This document shows, piece after piece, positions 8,820 through 18,832 of a stretch of DNA of 64,000 bases (positions within the stretch are counted from its first letter, which is position 1; each line of letters opens with the position of its first letter). Source of the stretch: Caryophanales bacterium (GTDB taxonomy: Bacteria > Bacillota > Bacilli > Paenibacillales > CANHCR01); contig CANHCR010000002.1 in NCBI GenBank assembly GCA_947459205.1, forward strand, positions 50,321-114,320, written 5' to 3'. A program made the translations under genes and the position numbers. The notes under the pieces are model-generated. The model saw nothing but the letters and a program-made list of their open reading frames with translations. It did not search any database and had not been told where the DNA came from.

Positions 8820-8856
8820 TAAAAAAGCAACACATCATTGAATGTTGCTGCTTTTT
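8820..8856 (+). terminator. Rho-independent terminator
   Basis: AGCAACA...TGTTGCT hairpin followed by gcttttt. Confidence 0.6.
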
Positions 8857-8860
8857 ACTA

Positions 8861-8931
8861 TGGAGCCATGCGGAATCGAACCGCAGACTGGTCGCTGCCA
8901 GCGACCTGTTTTCCCCCTAAACTATGGCCCC
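8861..8931 (-). tRNA. tRNA-Ala (anticodon GGC)
   Basis: GGGGCCA TA GTTTAGGGGGAAAAC A GGTCG-CTGGCAG-CGACC AGTC TGCGG-TTCGATT-CCGCA TGGCTCC A. All stems pair, the G3:U70 alanine identity pair is present, CCA not encoded. Confidence 0.88.
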
Positions 8932-8966
8932 TTGAACTATTCTGTTGCGAATTTACACTCATTTTC

Positions 8967-9014
8967 GGGTAGTGCAACCGACTTAGTCGTCCTCCCAAAC
9001 TGAGCTAATCCCCC
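8967..9014 (-). repeat. Partial tRNA 5'-half-like sequence (copy B)
   Basis: Reverse complement GGGGGATTAGCTCAGTTTGGGAGGACGACTAAGTCGGTTGCACTACCC; no T-arm. Confidence 0.6.
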
Positions 9015-9048
9015 TCGGTATTTCCATTATGCACTTTTCAATCTTTTT

Positions 9049-9094
9049 GGGGCAGTGAAACCGACTTGCTCGCCTTCCCCTAAACTATGGCCCC
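9049..9094 (-). repeat. Partial tRNA 5'-half-like sequence (copy C)
   Basis: Reverse complement GGGGCCATAGTTTAGGGGAAGGCGAGCAAGTCGGTTTCACTGCCCC; first 18 nt identical to the intact tRNA-Ala. Confidence 0.65.
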
Positions 9095-9130
9095 TTGTAT
9101 CTATTTTGTTACGCCTTGCAGCTCATTTCA

Positions 9131-9177
9131 GGGTAGTGCAACCGACTTAGTCGTCCTCCCAACTGAGCTATGGCCCC
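9131..9177 (-). repeat. Partial tRNA 5'-half-like sequence (copy D)
   Basis: Reverse complement GGGGCCATAGCTCAGTTGGGAGGACGACTAAGTCGGTTGCACTACCC; 3' portion identical to copy B. Confidence 0.65.
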
Positions 9178-9245
9178 GTTTTTATGAACACGAAACGTAT
9201 TATACAATCTTCGAACGCTATTTACAAGCCAATCACCAACAAAAC

Positions 9246-9728
9246 TCAGTCGTTTTTTCCGCGGGGCATGCCCGGCGTTTTGCGCAAAAGTCCGTTCAGT
9301 TCATCAATGAATACGTTGATGTCTTTGAATTGGCGATAAACCGATGCGAAGCGCACGTAGCTGACTTCATCTACTTCGAATAGTTGTTTCATCACAAGTT
9401 CGCCGATTTTGGTGCTCTCGACTTCGGAGCGAGCCTCGGAGCGCAAGTCGTTTTCGACGCGTGTGACGACGGCCTCTAATTGCTCGGCTGTGACTTGGCG
9501 TTTTTCGCATGCTCGAAGCAAGCCACGCAGCACTTTGTCGCGGCTGAATTCTTCGCGGCTGCCATCTTTTTTGATGACCATGAGCGGAATTTCTTCGACC
9601 ATTTCGAATGTGGTGAAACGACGTCCGCAGTTTTCGCATTCACGGCGCCGGCGGATGGAACGGTTTTCGTTGGCTGAGCGGGAGTCGAGTACTTTCGTAT
9701 GGATATGATTGCAGTATGGACACATCAT
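9246..9728 (-). CDS. nrdR: Transcriptional repressor NrdR
   Basis: [17 protein letters not shown]...[20 protein letters not shown]-cone domain. Confidence 0.97.
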   Translation of the reverse strand: MMCPYCNHIHTKVLDSRSANENRSIRRRRECENCGRRFTTFEMVEEIPLMVIKKDGSREEFSRDKVLRGLLRACEKRQVTAEQLEAVVTRVENDLRSEARSEVESTKIGELVMKQLFEVDEVSYVRFASVYRQFKDINVFIDELNGLLRKTPGMPRGKND

Positions 9729-9831
9729 GATTGATCACGACCTTTAGTCAATATCATCCTACATTTACCATAAATATTTTGTGAAACGCTTTCGCATACT
9801 ACTGTCACCAAAGTCAAAGGAGGTGAATCAG

Positions 9832-10059
9832 ATGGCACAAGGAAGTTCCCGTTCCAGCAACACTCCGATCGTCCCTCAAGCAATGGCGGCATTGGATCAG
9901 TTGAAGTACGAGGTCGCTCAAGAGTTGGGCATTCAATTGCCTCACGACGGCTACTATGGTCATATGGCAACTCGCGACACAGGTACGATTGGTGGTAACA
10001 TCACTCGCAAACTGGTACAAATCGCTGAGCAACAATTGGCTGGTCAATTCAGACACTAA
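9832..10059 (+). CDS. Alpha/beta-type small acid-soluble spore protein
   Basis: LDQLKYEVAQELGIQL...GHMATRDTGTIGGNITRKLVQIAEQQLAG; strong AAAGGAGGTG ribosome site. Confidence 0.96.
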   Translation: MAQGSSRSSNTPIVPQAMAALDQLKYEVAQELGIQLPHDGYYGHMATRDTGTIGGNITRKLVQIAEQQLAGQFRH

Positions 10060-10080
10060 TTGTCTCGACAGATGCGTAGG

Positions 10081-10118
10081 TCCGGATTGCCCGCCGATGC
10101 GGGTAGTCCGGATTTTTT
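10081..10118 (+). terminator. Rho-independent terminator of SASP gene
   Basis: TCCGGATTGCCCGC CGAT GCGGGTAGTCCGGATTTTTT. Confidence 0.85.
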
Positions 10119-10701
10119 AATCGCTCAAACTTAGCCCCGTACCATAAAGCGTTTCGTATTTCGTATAAAATTTTTGCACACGATTCATGTAATGTCTCGT
10201 TTCACCAAACGGAATGTCAAGGCTCGTATCGAACCGACCGTCCCACACACCTTCGTTTTGCCATTTGCGCACATTGGTTGGACCCGCGTTATAAGCGGCA
10301 ATCATCATCGCGTCATTGCCAGCGAATTGCTTGTGCAATGAATCGATATACCATGTTCCGATGGCAATGTTCGTTTCGACATCATGCAATTGCGCGGCTG
10401 TTGGCGGAACAATACCCATCTTATCAGCTGCCCAATTTGCCGTTTCTGGCATCAACTGCATCAGCCCAATCGCTCCTTTATCTGACACCAAGTGCGGTTT
10501 GTAATTGCTTTCGGAACGAATGATGGCTGCCACTAATAAAGGGTTTAAGTCGTATTTCGATGCGTAACGTTCAATTTCCTGCTTATATTGGATTGGATAT
10601 ATCCAGCGTTCGATGGCCGTCAAGTTTATGAAAATAACGGCACCAACCACGAGGATTAGCAAGAGCAGAAAAAACAGTCCTCTTTTAGTTTTTCGTTTCA
10701 T
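10117..10701 (-). CDS. Lytic transglycosylase (Slt family)
   Basis: LVAAIIRSESNYKPHLVSDKGAIGLMQLMPETA...AYNAGPTNV. Confidence 0.93.
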   Translation of the reverse strand: MKRKTKRGLFFLLLLILVVGAVIFINLTAIERWIYPIQYKQEIERYASKYDLNPLLVAAIIRSESNYKPHLVSDKGAIGLMQLMPETANWAADKMGIVPPTAAQLHDVETNIAIGTWYIDSLHKQFAGNDAMMIAAYNAGPTNVRKWQNEGVWDGRFDTSLDIPFGETRHYMNRVQKFYTKYETLYGTGLSLSD

Positions 10702-11305
10702 GGAGACCTCTGCTCCTCCAATATCGGTCAATTTGAGACTCTGTGTCAGCAAGTTCGCCACTGTTATCAATAATGAAAGATGCCAGTGCACGTTTTTCTT
10801 CGATGGGCATTTGAGCTGCGAGTCGACGTTCGGCCAATTCTAAGGTAATGCCATCTCGTTCCATCAATCGCTGCAATTGCAACTCACGTGATACATAAAC
10901 AAGCAGTATCTCGTCAAACATATAATCATATTTTGATTCAAAAAGCAACGGAATATCGGCAACGACGAGTTTTTGCGGATTAGACTCAGATAGTAAACGA
11001 ATCTGCTCAATGATGCGAGCCCGAATCGGCGGATGAATCATGGCATCAAGCGTTTGTTTCGCATTCGGGTTGGCGAATACGAGTTCGCCTAATGATTTCC
11101 GGGCTAATGTACCATCGGGATTCAAAACGTTCAATCCATAAGCCTGCATAAAGTGTTCGGCGATTTGCTTAAGCACCTCACTGCCCGACTGCACCACATC
11201 GCGCGCGATGAGATCAGCGTCCACAAGCAATGCACCGCGCTCGACCAACATCGCTGCAACCGTCGATTTACCTGTTGCAATGCCGCCGGTTAACCCGATA
11301 ATCAT
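10685..11305 (-). CDS. coaE: Dephospho-CoA kinase
   Basis: MIIGLTGGIATGKSTVAAML...DADLIARDVV; downstream of mutM. Confidence 0.96.
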   Translation of the reverse strand: MIIGLTGGIATGKSTVAAMLVERGALLVDADLIARDVVQSGSEVLKQIAEHFMQAYGLNVLNPDGTLARKSLGELVFANPNAKQTLDAMIHPPIRARIIEQIRLLSESNPQKLVVADIPLLFESKYDYMFDEILLVYVSRELQLQRLMERDGITLELAERRLAAQMPIEEKRALASFIIDNSGELADTESQIDRYWRSRGLHETKN

Positions 11306-12147
11306 TATTTGCCACCTGCCTTCTTTTTTTGGCACTTCGGGCAAAAGTGAGTGCCTCGACCGCCAAGCACCATTTTGCGAATCGGTGTCGCACAGCGTTC
11401 GCACGGTTGATTTTGTCGCCCGTATGCACGCAGTTGTTGCTGAAACATCCCCATCTCACCTTGTCCATTCACGTACGATTTCACTGATGATCCGCCAGCA
11501 TCTACAGCAGCTTGCAATGTCGTAACAACTGCTTCGTGCAGACGTTTCCATTCTGTATTTTTTAACGATTGCGGCGACCGCTCAGGGTGAATGACTGCGG
11601 AGTGCAACGCTTCATCCACGTAAATATTGCCGAGTCCAACGACATACTTTTGGTTCAACAACAACGGTTTGATCGGCGCGGAACGATGTTCTAGGGCGCT
11701 TTTTAGGAACTTCACAGTAAATTCGTCTGAAAGTGGTTCCACACCAAGTCCAGCAAGCGGTGCAACATGAAACTCTTGCCCAAGCGGAAACACATGCATC
11801 GTTCCGAACTGGCGGACGTCTTTATAGCGAAGTTCCGTGCCATCATCGAAATGAAACACCACATGCGTATGCTTTTCTAAAGGTTCGGACGCATCGAACT
11901 TGCCATAACGCCCTTCCATCCGAAGATGAGATATGAGCGCCACATCATCTAGCACGAACCGCAAAAATTTGGCGCGCCGTGTCACTTCACGAATCGTTTG
12001 ACCAGAAAGTTCAACAGCAAACCGATCAATATCGGAAGGATGCTGAATAATGCGCGGCAAATGAACAGACACGCGTTGGATCCGCTTGCCCGCCACCAAT
12101 TCATTCAGTGTCTGTTTGACCGTCTCAACTTCCGGCAACTCCGGCAT
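11305..12147 (-). CDS. mutM: Formamidopyrimidine-DNA glycosylase
   Basis: MPELPEVETVKQTL; C-terminal zinc finger C..C...C..C. Confidence 0.97.
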   Translation of the reverse strand: MPELPEVETVKQTLNELVAGKRIQRVSVHLPRIIQHPSDIDRFAVELSGQTIREVTRRAKFLRFVLDDVALISHLRMEGRYGKFDASEPLEKHTHVVFHFDDGTELRYKDVRQFGTMHVFPLGQEFHVAPLAGLGVEPLSDEFTVKFLKSALEHRSAPIKPLLLNQKYVVGLGNIYVDEALHSAVIHPERSPQSLKNTEWKRLHEAVVTTLQAAVDAGGSSVKSYVNGQGEMGMFQQQLRAYGRQNQPCERCATPIRKMVLGGRGTHFCPKCQKKKAGGK

Positions 12148-12162
12148 ATCTTTCACTCCGCT

Positions 12163-14829
12163 TCATTTTGCTTCGTACCAGTTTGCGCCCACATTTAAAT
12201 CTGCTTTCAGCGGCACAGATAAGGCAACCGCATGTTCCATTACCTGAGGGACAAGCACGCTCATCATTTCGATTTCATCTGCGGGCACTTCGAATACCAA
12301 CTCGTCATGAACTTGTAACAACATCCTGCTCCGCAGTCCTTGTTGCGCCATCCGTTGCGCGAGTTGAATCATCGCCAATTTAATAATATCTGCCGCCGTT
12401 CCTTGAATCGGTGTATTCATCGCTGTCCGTTCGGCGAAAGAGCGCGTGTTAAAATTCGAGGAGCGTATATCAGGCAGGTAGCGCCGACGTTGCAACAATG
12501 TCGTCACATAACCATCCTGCTTCGCTTGTTTCACAATCTCTTCCATATACCGTTTCACACCAGCAAACACCGCAAAGTATTGCTCGATAAAATGGGCTGC
12601 TTCCTTGCGAGTAATGCCTAGATTTTGCGACAATCCGTAGTCGCTGATGCCATACACGATTCCGAAGTTGACGGCTTTCGCTTGACGGCGCATGTTAGCA
12701 TCGACTTGGTCGGCTGCAACTCCAAATACGTCCATCGCTGTTTTTGTGTGAATGTCCATATTGTTTTGAAACGCTTCAATCAGTCGTTCGTCTGCGGAAA
12801 TATGGGCAAGCACACGCAACTCAATTTGCGAATAGTCTGCCGCTAAAATCGACCAACCCGTTTCTGAAGGCACAAACACTTTGCGAATCAAACGTCCCTC
12901 TTCGAGACGAATCGGGATATTTTGCAAATTCGGATATTGGCTGCTCAAACGACCCGTAGCTGTTGTCGTCTGATTGAAATACGTATGCACTTTGCTCGTT
13001 TTAGGATGGACTTCTTTCAAAAGTCCCTCTACGTAAGTCGAATTCAATTTCGTTAGTTGTCGGTAATGCAAAATATCTCGCACGATTTGCGAATGAAAAG
13101 CAAGTCGTTCCAACTCTTCAGCATCCGTTGAATATCCGCTTTTCGTCTTCTTACCAGGCGGCAACGCCATTTTTTCGAACAAAACGTCAGCCAATTGTTT
13201 CGTGGAGTTGATATTAAATTCCATCTCTGCCTGTTCATAAATACGTTGAACGAGTTGCTCGATTTGTACGGTCAAATGCTGACCGTACGTTCGCAGTTGT
13301 TCAGCATCAAGCGCAACCCCGCGCAGTTCAAGTTCTGCAAGCAAAGAAGCAAGCGGCAGTTCCATATCGTTCATCAACCGAGTCATGTCGGCCTCTGCTA
13401 AAGCATCCTCAAGTAATCGGCGAAGTTGCGCAATCGCATGCGCTTTTCGCACTGCGTGTTCTGCCAACAGTTCCATAGCAGGAACCGAAAATTTGACGCC
13501 TTTGCCGTACACTTCTTCATCTGTTTGAAGTTTGTCAGTCCGATATTGCACCGCTAGTTCATCCAAGGATTGTCTGGATTCACTTGGATTCAGCAAATAC
13601 GCAGCCAGCGAAATATCAAAAACAACGCCTTCCAGCGAAATACCAAGCCAACCGAGCACAACTGCTGTCCGGTTTAAATCAAATAAAACTTTTGGTTTCG
13701 CACAATCTCGAAGCCACGCATGCAGTAATTGCGCTAACTCCAAGTGCTCGATACGATTCATTGATTCAAACGGTACGAAAAACAATTGGTCGCTTGCTGC
13801 AAACGCAAAACCTAAACATTCGGCTTGGTGCGGATGGTCGCCAACACTTTCTATATGTATTGCTTCGGTTGACGGAAGCGCATCAAATAGCAACTGCCAA
13901 TTACCGGCGGAGTCGACCAACGTCCACTGCAAAGGAACAAGTTCGTCTGATGAACCAAGCGAAACAGAATCGATGTTAGCAACTTTATCAATTAACGATT
14001 TGAACTCCAAACGCTTGAACATTTCAACGGTCGTCTCTTGATGCAAACCGTCAAAACGCAAGTCATCTAACGTCAATTCGAGCGGCATGGCGCGCTCAAT
14101 CGTCGCAAGCTGTTTGCTGATCCGCGCATCTTCCGCATGCTGTTCGATTTTTTCTTTCATCTTTCCTTTTAGCTGATCAGTAGCAGACAACACACCTTCC
14201 ACTGTCGCGAAATCATGCAACAATTTGAGTGCCGTTTTCTCACCAACTCCAGGAACGCCCGGAATATTATCGGAAGCATCGCCCATCAAACCTTTCAGAT
14301 CAGGGATTTGAGCAGGCGTCAAACCGTACACTTCTTGCAGACGCGCAGGATTATATAAATCAACCTCGCTGATTCCTTTGCGAGTCAGCGCCATCGTCAC
14401 TCGCTGCGAAACGATTTGCAGCAAATCTTTATCGCCACTAACAACAACCGATTCAATCCCTTGTTCTTCTGCAAGTTTGCTGAAACTGCCGATAATGTCG
14501 TCCGCCTCATATTGCAAGGACTCCAATCGACAAATCCCGAACGCATCGATCATCTCTTTCAATAACGGAAACTGTTCGGATAATTCAGGCGGTGTTTTGC
14601 TTCGCCCTCCTTTATAATCCGCGTACCGCTGATGACGAAACGTCTGCTTGCCCGCATCAAACGCAATCAACAAATGCGTCGGCCGATGCTCTTCTAGCAT
14701 GCGCAGTAGCATCGTCGTAAAGCCAAAAACCGCATTCGTATGTATCCCTTGCTTGTTGCTTAAAAGCGGCAACGCATAGAATGCTCGAAAGGCGATGCTG
14801 TTTCCATCAATCAGGAGTAGTTTCTCCAT
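12163..14829 (-). CDS. polA: DNA polymerase I
   Basis: MEKLLLIDGNSIAFRAFYALPLL; 5'-3' exonuclease, DYSQIELRVLAH, QVHDELVFEV. Confidence 0.97.
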   Translation of the reverse strand: MEKLLLIDGNSIAFRAFYALPLLSNKQGIHTNAVFGFTTMLLRMLEEHRPTHLLIAFDAGKQTFRHQRYADYKGGRSKTPPELSEQFPLLKEMIDAFGICRLESLQYEADDIIGSFSKLAEEQGIESVVVSGDKDLLQIVSQRVTMALTRKGISEVDLYNPARLQEVYGLTPAQIPDLKGLMGDASDNIPGVPGVGEKTALKLLHDFATVEGVLSATDQLKGKMKEKIEQHAEDARISKQLATIERAMPLELTLDDLRFDGLHQETTVEMFKRLEFKSLIDKVANIDSVSLGSSDELVPLQWTLVDSAGNWQLLFDALPSTEAIHIESVGDHPHQAECLGFAFAASDQLFFVPFESMNRIEHLELAQLLHAWLRDCAKPKVLFDLNRTAVVLGWLGISLEGVVFDISLAAYLLNPSESRQSLDELAVQYRTDKLQTDEEVYGKGVKFSVPAMELLAEHAVRKAHAIAQLRRLLEDALAEADMTRLMNDMELPLASLLAELELRGVALDAEQLRTYGQHLTVQIEQLVQRIYEQAEMEFNINSTKQLADVLFEKMALPPGKKTKSGYSTDAEELERLAFHSQIVRDILHYRQLTKLNSTYVEGLLKEVHPKTSKVHTYFNQTTTATGRLSSQYPNLQNIPIRLEEGRLIRKVFVPSETGWSILAADYSQIELRVLAHISADERLIEAFQNNMDIHTKTAMDVFGVAADQVDANMRRQAKAVNFGIVYGISDYGLSQNLGITRKEAAHFIEQYFAVFAGVKRYMEEIVKQAKQDGYVTTLLQRRRYLPDIRSSNFNTRSFAERTAMNTPIQGTAADIIKLAMIQLAQRMAQQGLRSRMLLQVHDELVFEVPADEIEMMSVLVPQVMEHAVALSVPLKADLNVGANWYEAK

Positions 14830-14837
14830 GAGGCACC

Positions 14838-15788
14838 TCATTTGTCTTTGTTCATTTTTGCCATAAAGGTTTGAACCGTCGCCATATTGATCGAATATGC
14901 CCACTGATCGCCTTTTTCCAAAATCCACACTTCATCAGCGCCGATCATTCCGATATACTCGCGCTCGATTTGGCGCCCCTCCAATGATTCGGTCAGCGTC
15001 AAACGAAAATCAGGAACGCTCGTATCCATCTCACTGACTGACTTCGTCGCCACCGTCGTCGTCCATGACAACAATTCAGTCAACACTGCTTTCGCTTCAC
15101 TATACTTATAATCCTTCTTGCCATGCAACTTCCACTTTTTTTCTTCTTCCGTCGCTCCGTCAGCCGTCATTTGCAGGTCAAACGACAACTCTTGCCACGA
15201 GGCTTGAATCCGGCGCGTACCATCATAATTGACGACAATCGGATTTTTTTCAATGAAATCAACCTCGCCTTTATTGAGCGCGTCGATATCGGCAGCACTG
15301 ACTTTGTAAACTGCCTTCGAATCATTGACTTTTACATAATTCGAACCGCCCGTCGGCAATTCGTCACCGACTTCGACGACAATCGTATCCTTGCCTTTGC
15401 GCTTCACTTCAAAACGTTCAGCCGGATTATCCAATCCAAAATCACCAAGATTCGCTGGTTTTTCGTCAATGACCTCGCTATAAACCATCAGCATCAACGA
15501 GTTGATCCAACCATCAATGTTACTGCTGTTTATACGCAAGTCAGGTTTAGCTTGCAAATTCCATTTACCGTCAGCGTACGACAATTTAACATCATTTTCG
15601 GCGGATTGAATCGAAATACTCTCGATATTTTCATTGGTCAAAGCCACCAACTCATTGACACCTTTTTCTTCCTCTTCCGATTCAACAAAAAAATCATTCG
15701 CGGCCGCATACCATATGCCACCTGCACAAACCAGCACTAGCAACAACGTCGGTAGCCATTGCTTCACGCTTTTCTCCTCCTCCACCAA
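14838..15788 (-). CDS. DUF4340-domain protein
   Basis: Single N-terminal TM, operon with GldG-like gene. Confidence 0.7.
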   Translation of the reverse strand: MVEEEKSVKQWLPTLLLVLVCAGGIWYAAANDFFVESEEEEKGVNELVALTNENIESISIQSAENDVKLSYADGKWNLQAKPDLRINSSNIDGWINSLMLMVYSEVIDEKPANLGDFGLDNPAERFEVKRKGKDTIVVEVGDELPTGGSNYVKVNDSKAVYKVSAADIDALNKGEVDFIEKNPIVVNYDGTRRIQASWQELSFDLQMTADGATEEEKKWKLHGKKDYKYSEAKAVLTELLSWTTTVATKSVSEMDTSVPDFRLTLTESLEGRQIEREYIGMIGADEVWILEKGDQWAYSINMATVQTFMAKMNKDK

Positions 15789-17155
15789 ATCAGTGCTGCA
15801 GTCATCAATAATAGTAGTGGGATGCCAATCACCGTGCCATAGAAAATGAGTTGCGCTTGACCAGGTGTAATCACTGCCTGCTGTACAGACTCCAAGCGTG
15901 GTCGAATCGTCAATGCATTTTCATTTTCGGCGATCCAGCCAATGCTGTTCAAGGCAAAATCACGATTCCCTTGCTGACCAAAGAAATCATCACTCAAGAA
16001 AAGCGAGTTGCCGACAACAATTGCTTTCGGTTTTCCGTCCTTCGATTCGACGGCATACGCGACTTCGAGCGGACCTTTAATATCAGCATCGGAGCGTTCA
16101 ATATCCGTCATGGTAATATTCGAGCGTTGAAAAATCGTCAAATCCGTCTTCCCGTATGCGGAATCACTCGTTTTTAATATCGGTCGAGCGACCGGGTCTT
16201 GCGTCGTTTCATCGGTAGCGAGCGCCAAAACACCAGGCATGACGGTCGCAAAGTCACTCTCCAGTAACTTATCAGTAATCGGGTGCTCCACATAATAAGG
16301 TAATATCGCAAGAGGATCATTCGTCATACTTTGCTGCAATTCCATAACTACTGCTTTTTGTTTGCGCACGCCGAGCGATTTCAAGAGCTTATCCCAGTTT
16401 TTCCAAGTATCGAGTTGGTCGGAAAACCCGAGCCCCACAAACAATTTGCCATCAGCCTTTGCATAATCGCTAACTGCTTTCAGCTCAGCATCGGTCAAAT
16501 CCGTTATCGGACCAACAAATAACAAAGCATCTGCATCTGTTGGAACTTTACCCTCACGAACCAAATTGATGTCCTTCAAAGAATAACCTTCGTTACTCAA
16601 TTCATCGCGGAACTGTTTCATCGCATCCGCCGGCATTTCTTGGTGACCAGCCACAAAATAAAGCGTGCTTTTGTTATCATTCGTCAAATTAATAATTGCT
16701 TGAGTAAACTTCTGCTCACCGCGAAACTCATAGGACATTTGATCAGGACCTGGCGCAATAATTTCATCGCTCTCCACACGTTCCTGCTTTTCACCCACCT
16801 CAAAAATTACCGTACCATTACGACTCACTTGATAGCGGGAAGCAACCGTCGGTTTTTTGTCCGGATTAATGATTTCGAGTTCGACGAAATCCGAGCGCCG
16901 ATCATACTCTTGCAGTACACCTTTCACTTCCGCAGTAATGTTATCACTGCCAGAAGCAAATAGCGTAATCTTTATCTCGGTTTTCAAATTTTTCAACGTA
17001 TCCGTTGTCTGCTTCGCTAAGGTGAACTGTTTATTCTTCGTCCAATCGAACTTCAAGTGATCGACAGAACCGAGGAACAATGTCAGGACAATAAAGATCC
17101 CAATGACCGCAAGCGACAATATTATTGTATTCGTACCTTGCCAACCTTTTTTCAC
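15764..17155 (-). CDS. GldG-like ABC-type auxiliary protein
   Basis: FDWTKNKQFTLAKQTTDTLKNLKTEIKITLF..., C-terminal TM. Confidence 0.8.
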   Translation of the reverse strand: MKKGWQGTNTIILSLAVIGIFIVLTLFLGSVDHLKFDWTKNKQFTLAKQTTDTLKNLKTEIKITLFASGSDNITAEVKGVLQEYDRRSDFVELEIINPDKKPTVASRYQVSRNGTVIFEVGEKQERVESDEIIAPGPDQMSYEFRGEQKFTQAIINLTNDNKSTLYFVAGHQEMPADAMKQFRDELSNEGYSLKDINLVREGKVPTDADALLFVGPITDLTDAELKAVSDYAKADGKLFVGLGFSDQLDTWKNWDKLLKSLGVRKQKAVVMELQQSMTNDPLAILPYYVEHPITDKLLESDFATVMPGVLALATDETTQDPVARPILKTSDSAYGKTDLTIFQRSNITMTDIERSDADIKGPLEVAYAVESKDGKPKAIVVGNSLFLSDDFFGQQGNRDFALNSIGWIAENENALTIRPRLESVQQAVITPGQAQLIFYGTVIGIPLLLLMTAALIWWRRRKA

Positions 17156-17166
17156 TTGACAGCCTC

Positions 17167-17895
17167 CTATTTCCAGCGTTTACGCGTCAGCACTTGTACC
17201 GTCAAAAAGATGAACAGCGCGCTGAGCGAGATGTAGAATATCAAATCAGACAGATCAAACAATCCTCGTTGCAAATCACTAAGTCTTCCGATCAGTGAAA
17301 ACTGCTCAATCAGCGGTTGTGCGTCGACATAGACGCTCGTACCGATCCATTCAATAATCCATAGCAACAGTAATATGCCAAGGGCCGCAATCCCCGAAAC
17401 CATCTGATTACTCGACAATGAGGATGCGAATAAACCGACCGACATCATCGTCGCTCCCATCACGAAGTAACCGAGGTAGGATAGCCACATCACTGGCAAT
17501 TCTAAAGTGCCGTACTGAGCCAAAATGAGCGGATAAGCAAAGCTGAGAGTGACAATTAGCAACAGCACCGTCAACGATGCCAAATACTTGCCAAGCACGA
17601 TTTCCGTCAAATTCGCCGGTGAGGTAAAGAGCAATTCGTCCGTTCCTTGACGCAACTCTTCGGATAATAAACGCATCGTCAAAAATGGAATGACGAACAC
17701 CGAGATGATCGACATCGAGTCGAAAATGAGGCGCACATCAACGAGTTGCGAACCGATGAAATTCGCAGAGAAAAAGTAACTTACGATCACAAAAAAGAAC
17801 GCGAACGCAGCATAAGATACCGGCGACACGAAATACATATGTAGCTCTTTACGAGTAATCGCAATCAGTCTACTCAAGTGATTCGCCCTCCTCAC
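17167..17895 (-). CDS. ABC-2 type permease (GldF/NosY-like)
   Basis: ITRKELHMYFVSPVSYAAFAFF; multiple TMs; TDELLFTSPANLTEIVLGKYLA. Confidence 0.85.
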   Translation of the reverse strand: MRRANHLSRLIAITRKELHMYFVSPVSYAAFAFFFVIVSYFFSANFIGSQLVDVRLIFDSMSIISVFVIPFLTMRLLSEELRQGTDELLFTSPANLTEIVLGKYLASLTVLLLIVTLSFAYPLILAQYGTLELPVMWLSYLGYFVMGATMMSVGLFASSLSSNQMVSGIAALGILLLLWIIEWIGTSVYVDAQPLIEQFSLIGRLSDLQRGLFDLSDLIFYISLSALFIFLTVQVLTRKRWK

Positions 17896-18832
17896 TGCTC
17901 GACCCTGTCAATTTCATAAACACATCTTCCAAACTGACGGATGAACGCGACATCTCCAAAATCGGATAACCCGCTTCGGCTAACGCATAAAACAGCTGCT
18001 CACGCACGTCACGAAAGGCCTTTACTTTGATGCGCGCTAACGATGCTTCATCGCTTGCTTGACGTCCGGCCATTTGCACCGATTTCACAGATTCGATTGC
18101 GTTGACCGTTCTCAGCACCTCAGATTCAGGACCTTTCACCGCGAGCGTCACCTCAAATCCCTCGCTGTTCGAATGCATCAGTTCGTCAGTCTTGCCGTCC
18201 ATCACCAACTTACCATCGTTAATGATGAGCACGCGATTACAAATTGAACTTACTTCTTGCAAGATGTGCGTACTCAGCAGAATCGTACGCTCTTTGCTCA
18301 GTTCACTGATTAACGAGCGCACTTCAATTATCTGTTTCGGATCGAGACCGCTCGTCGGCTCATCGAGAATAAGCAATTCAGGATCGTGCACAATCGCTTG
18401 CGCTAATCCTAATCGTTGCCTGAATCCCTGGGACAATCCGCGAATCACTTGCTGTTCCCGCCCTTCAAAACCAAGGCGCGTCAACACTTGCTCGATTCGT
18501 TCTTTTTGCTGTTTACGTGGAATTTCACGCAAATCTGCGATGAATTTCATATATCCCCAAACGGACAATTCCGGATACACGGGCGGCGTTTGCGGCAAGT
18601 AACCGATTTTGCGGCGAGCAGCACGCGGTAAATTCGTCATCGAAATGCCATCGACTAAAATTTCACCCTTCGTCGGATACAAATAACCAGTAATCAAGCG
18701 CATCGTCGTCGTTTTCCCTGCCCCGTTCGGACCTAAGAAACCAACAATTTCACCGCGATTCATCGAGAAGTCAATCTGGTTCACGCCGCGCATGTTGTCA
18801 TACGTCTTACTTAACTGCTTTACTTCAAGCAC
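17870..18832 (-). CDS. ABC transporter ATP-binding protein
   Basis: GFLGPNGAGKTTTMRLITG, GLSQGFRQRLGLAQA, LLILDEPTSGLDP. Confidence 0.96.
   Translation of the reverse strand: MLEVKQLSKTYDNMRGVNQIDFSMNRGEIVGFLGPNGAGKTTTMRLITGYLYPTKGEILVDGISMTNLPRAARRKIGYLPQTPPVYPELSVWGYMKFIADLREIPRKQQKERIEQVLTRLGFEGREQQVIRGLSQGFRQRLGLAQAIVHDPELLILDEPTSGLDPKQIIEVRSLISELSKERTILLSTHILQEVSSICNRVLIINDGKLVMDGKTDELMHSNSEGFEVTLAVKGPESEVLRTVNAIESVKSVQMAGRQASDEASLARIKVKAFRDVREQLFYALAEAGYPILEMSRSSVSLEDVFMKLTGSSSEEGESLE

Noticed and set aside
8861-9177. Array of four complete tRNA genes
   Set aside because: Only 8861-8931 folds as a complete tRNA; units B-D lack a T-arm and a proper anticodon stem.
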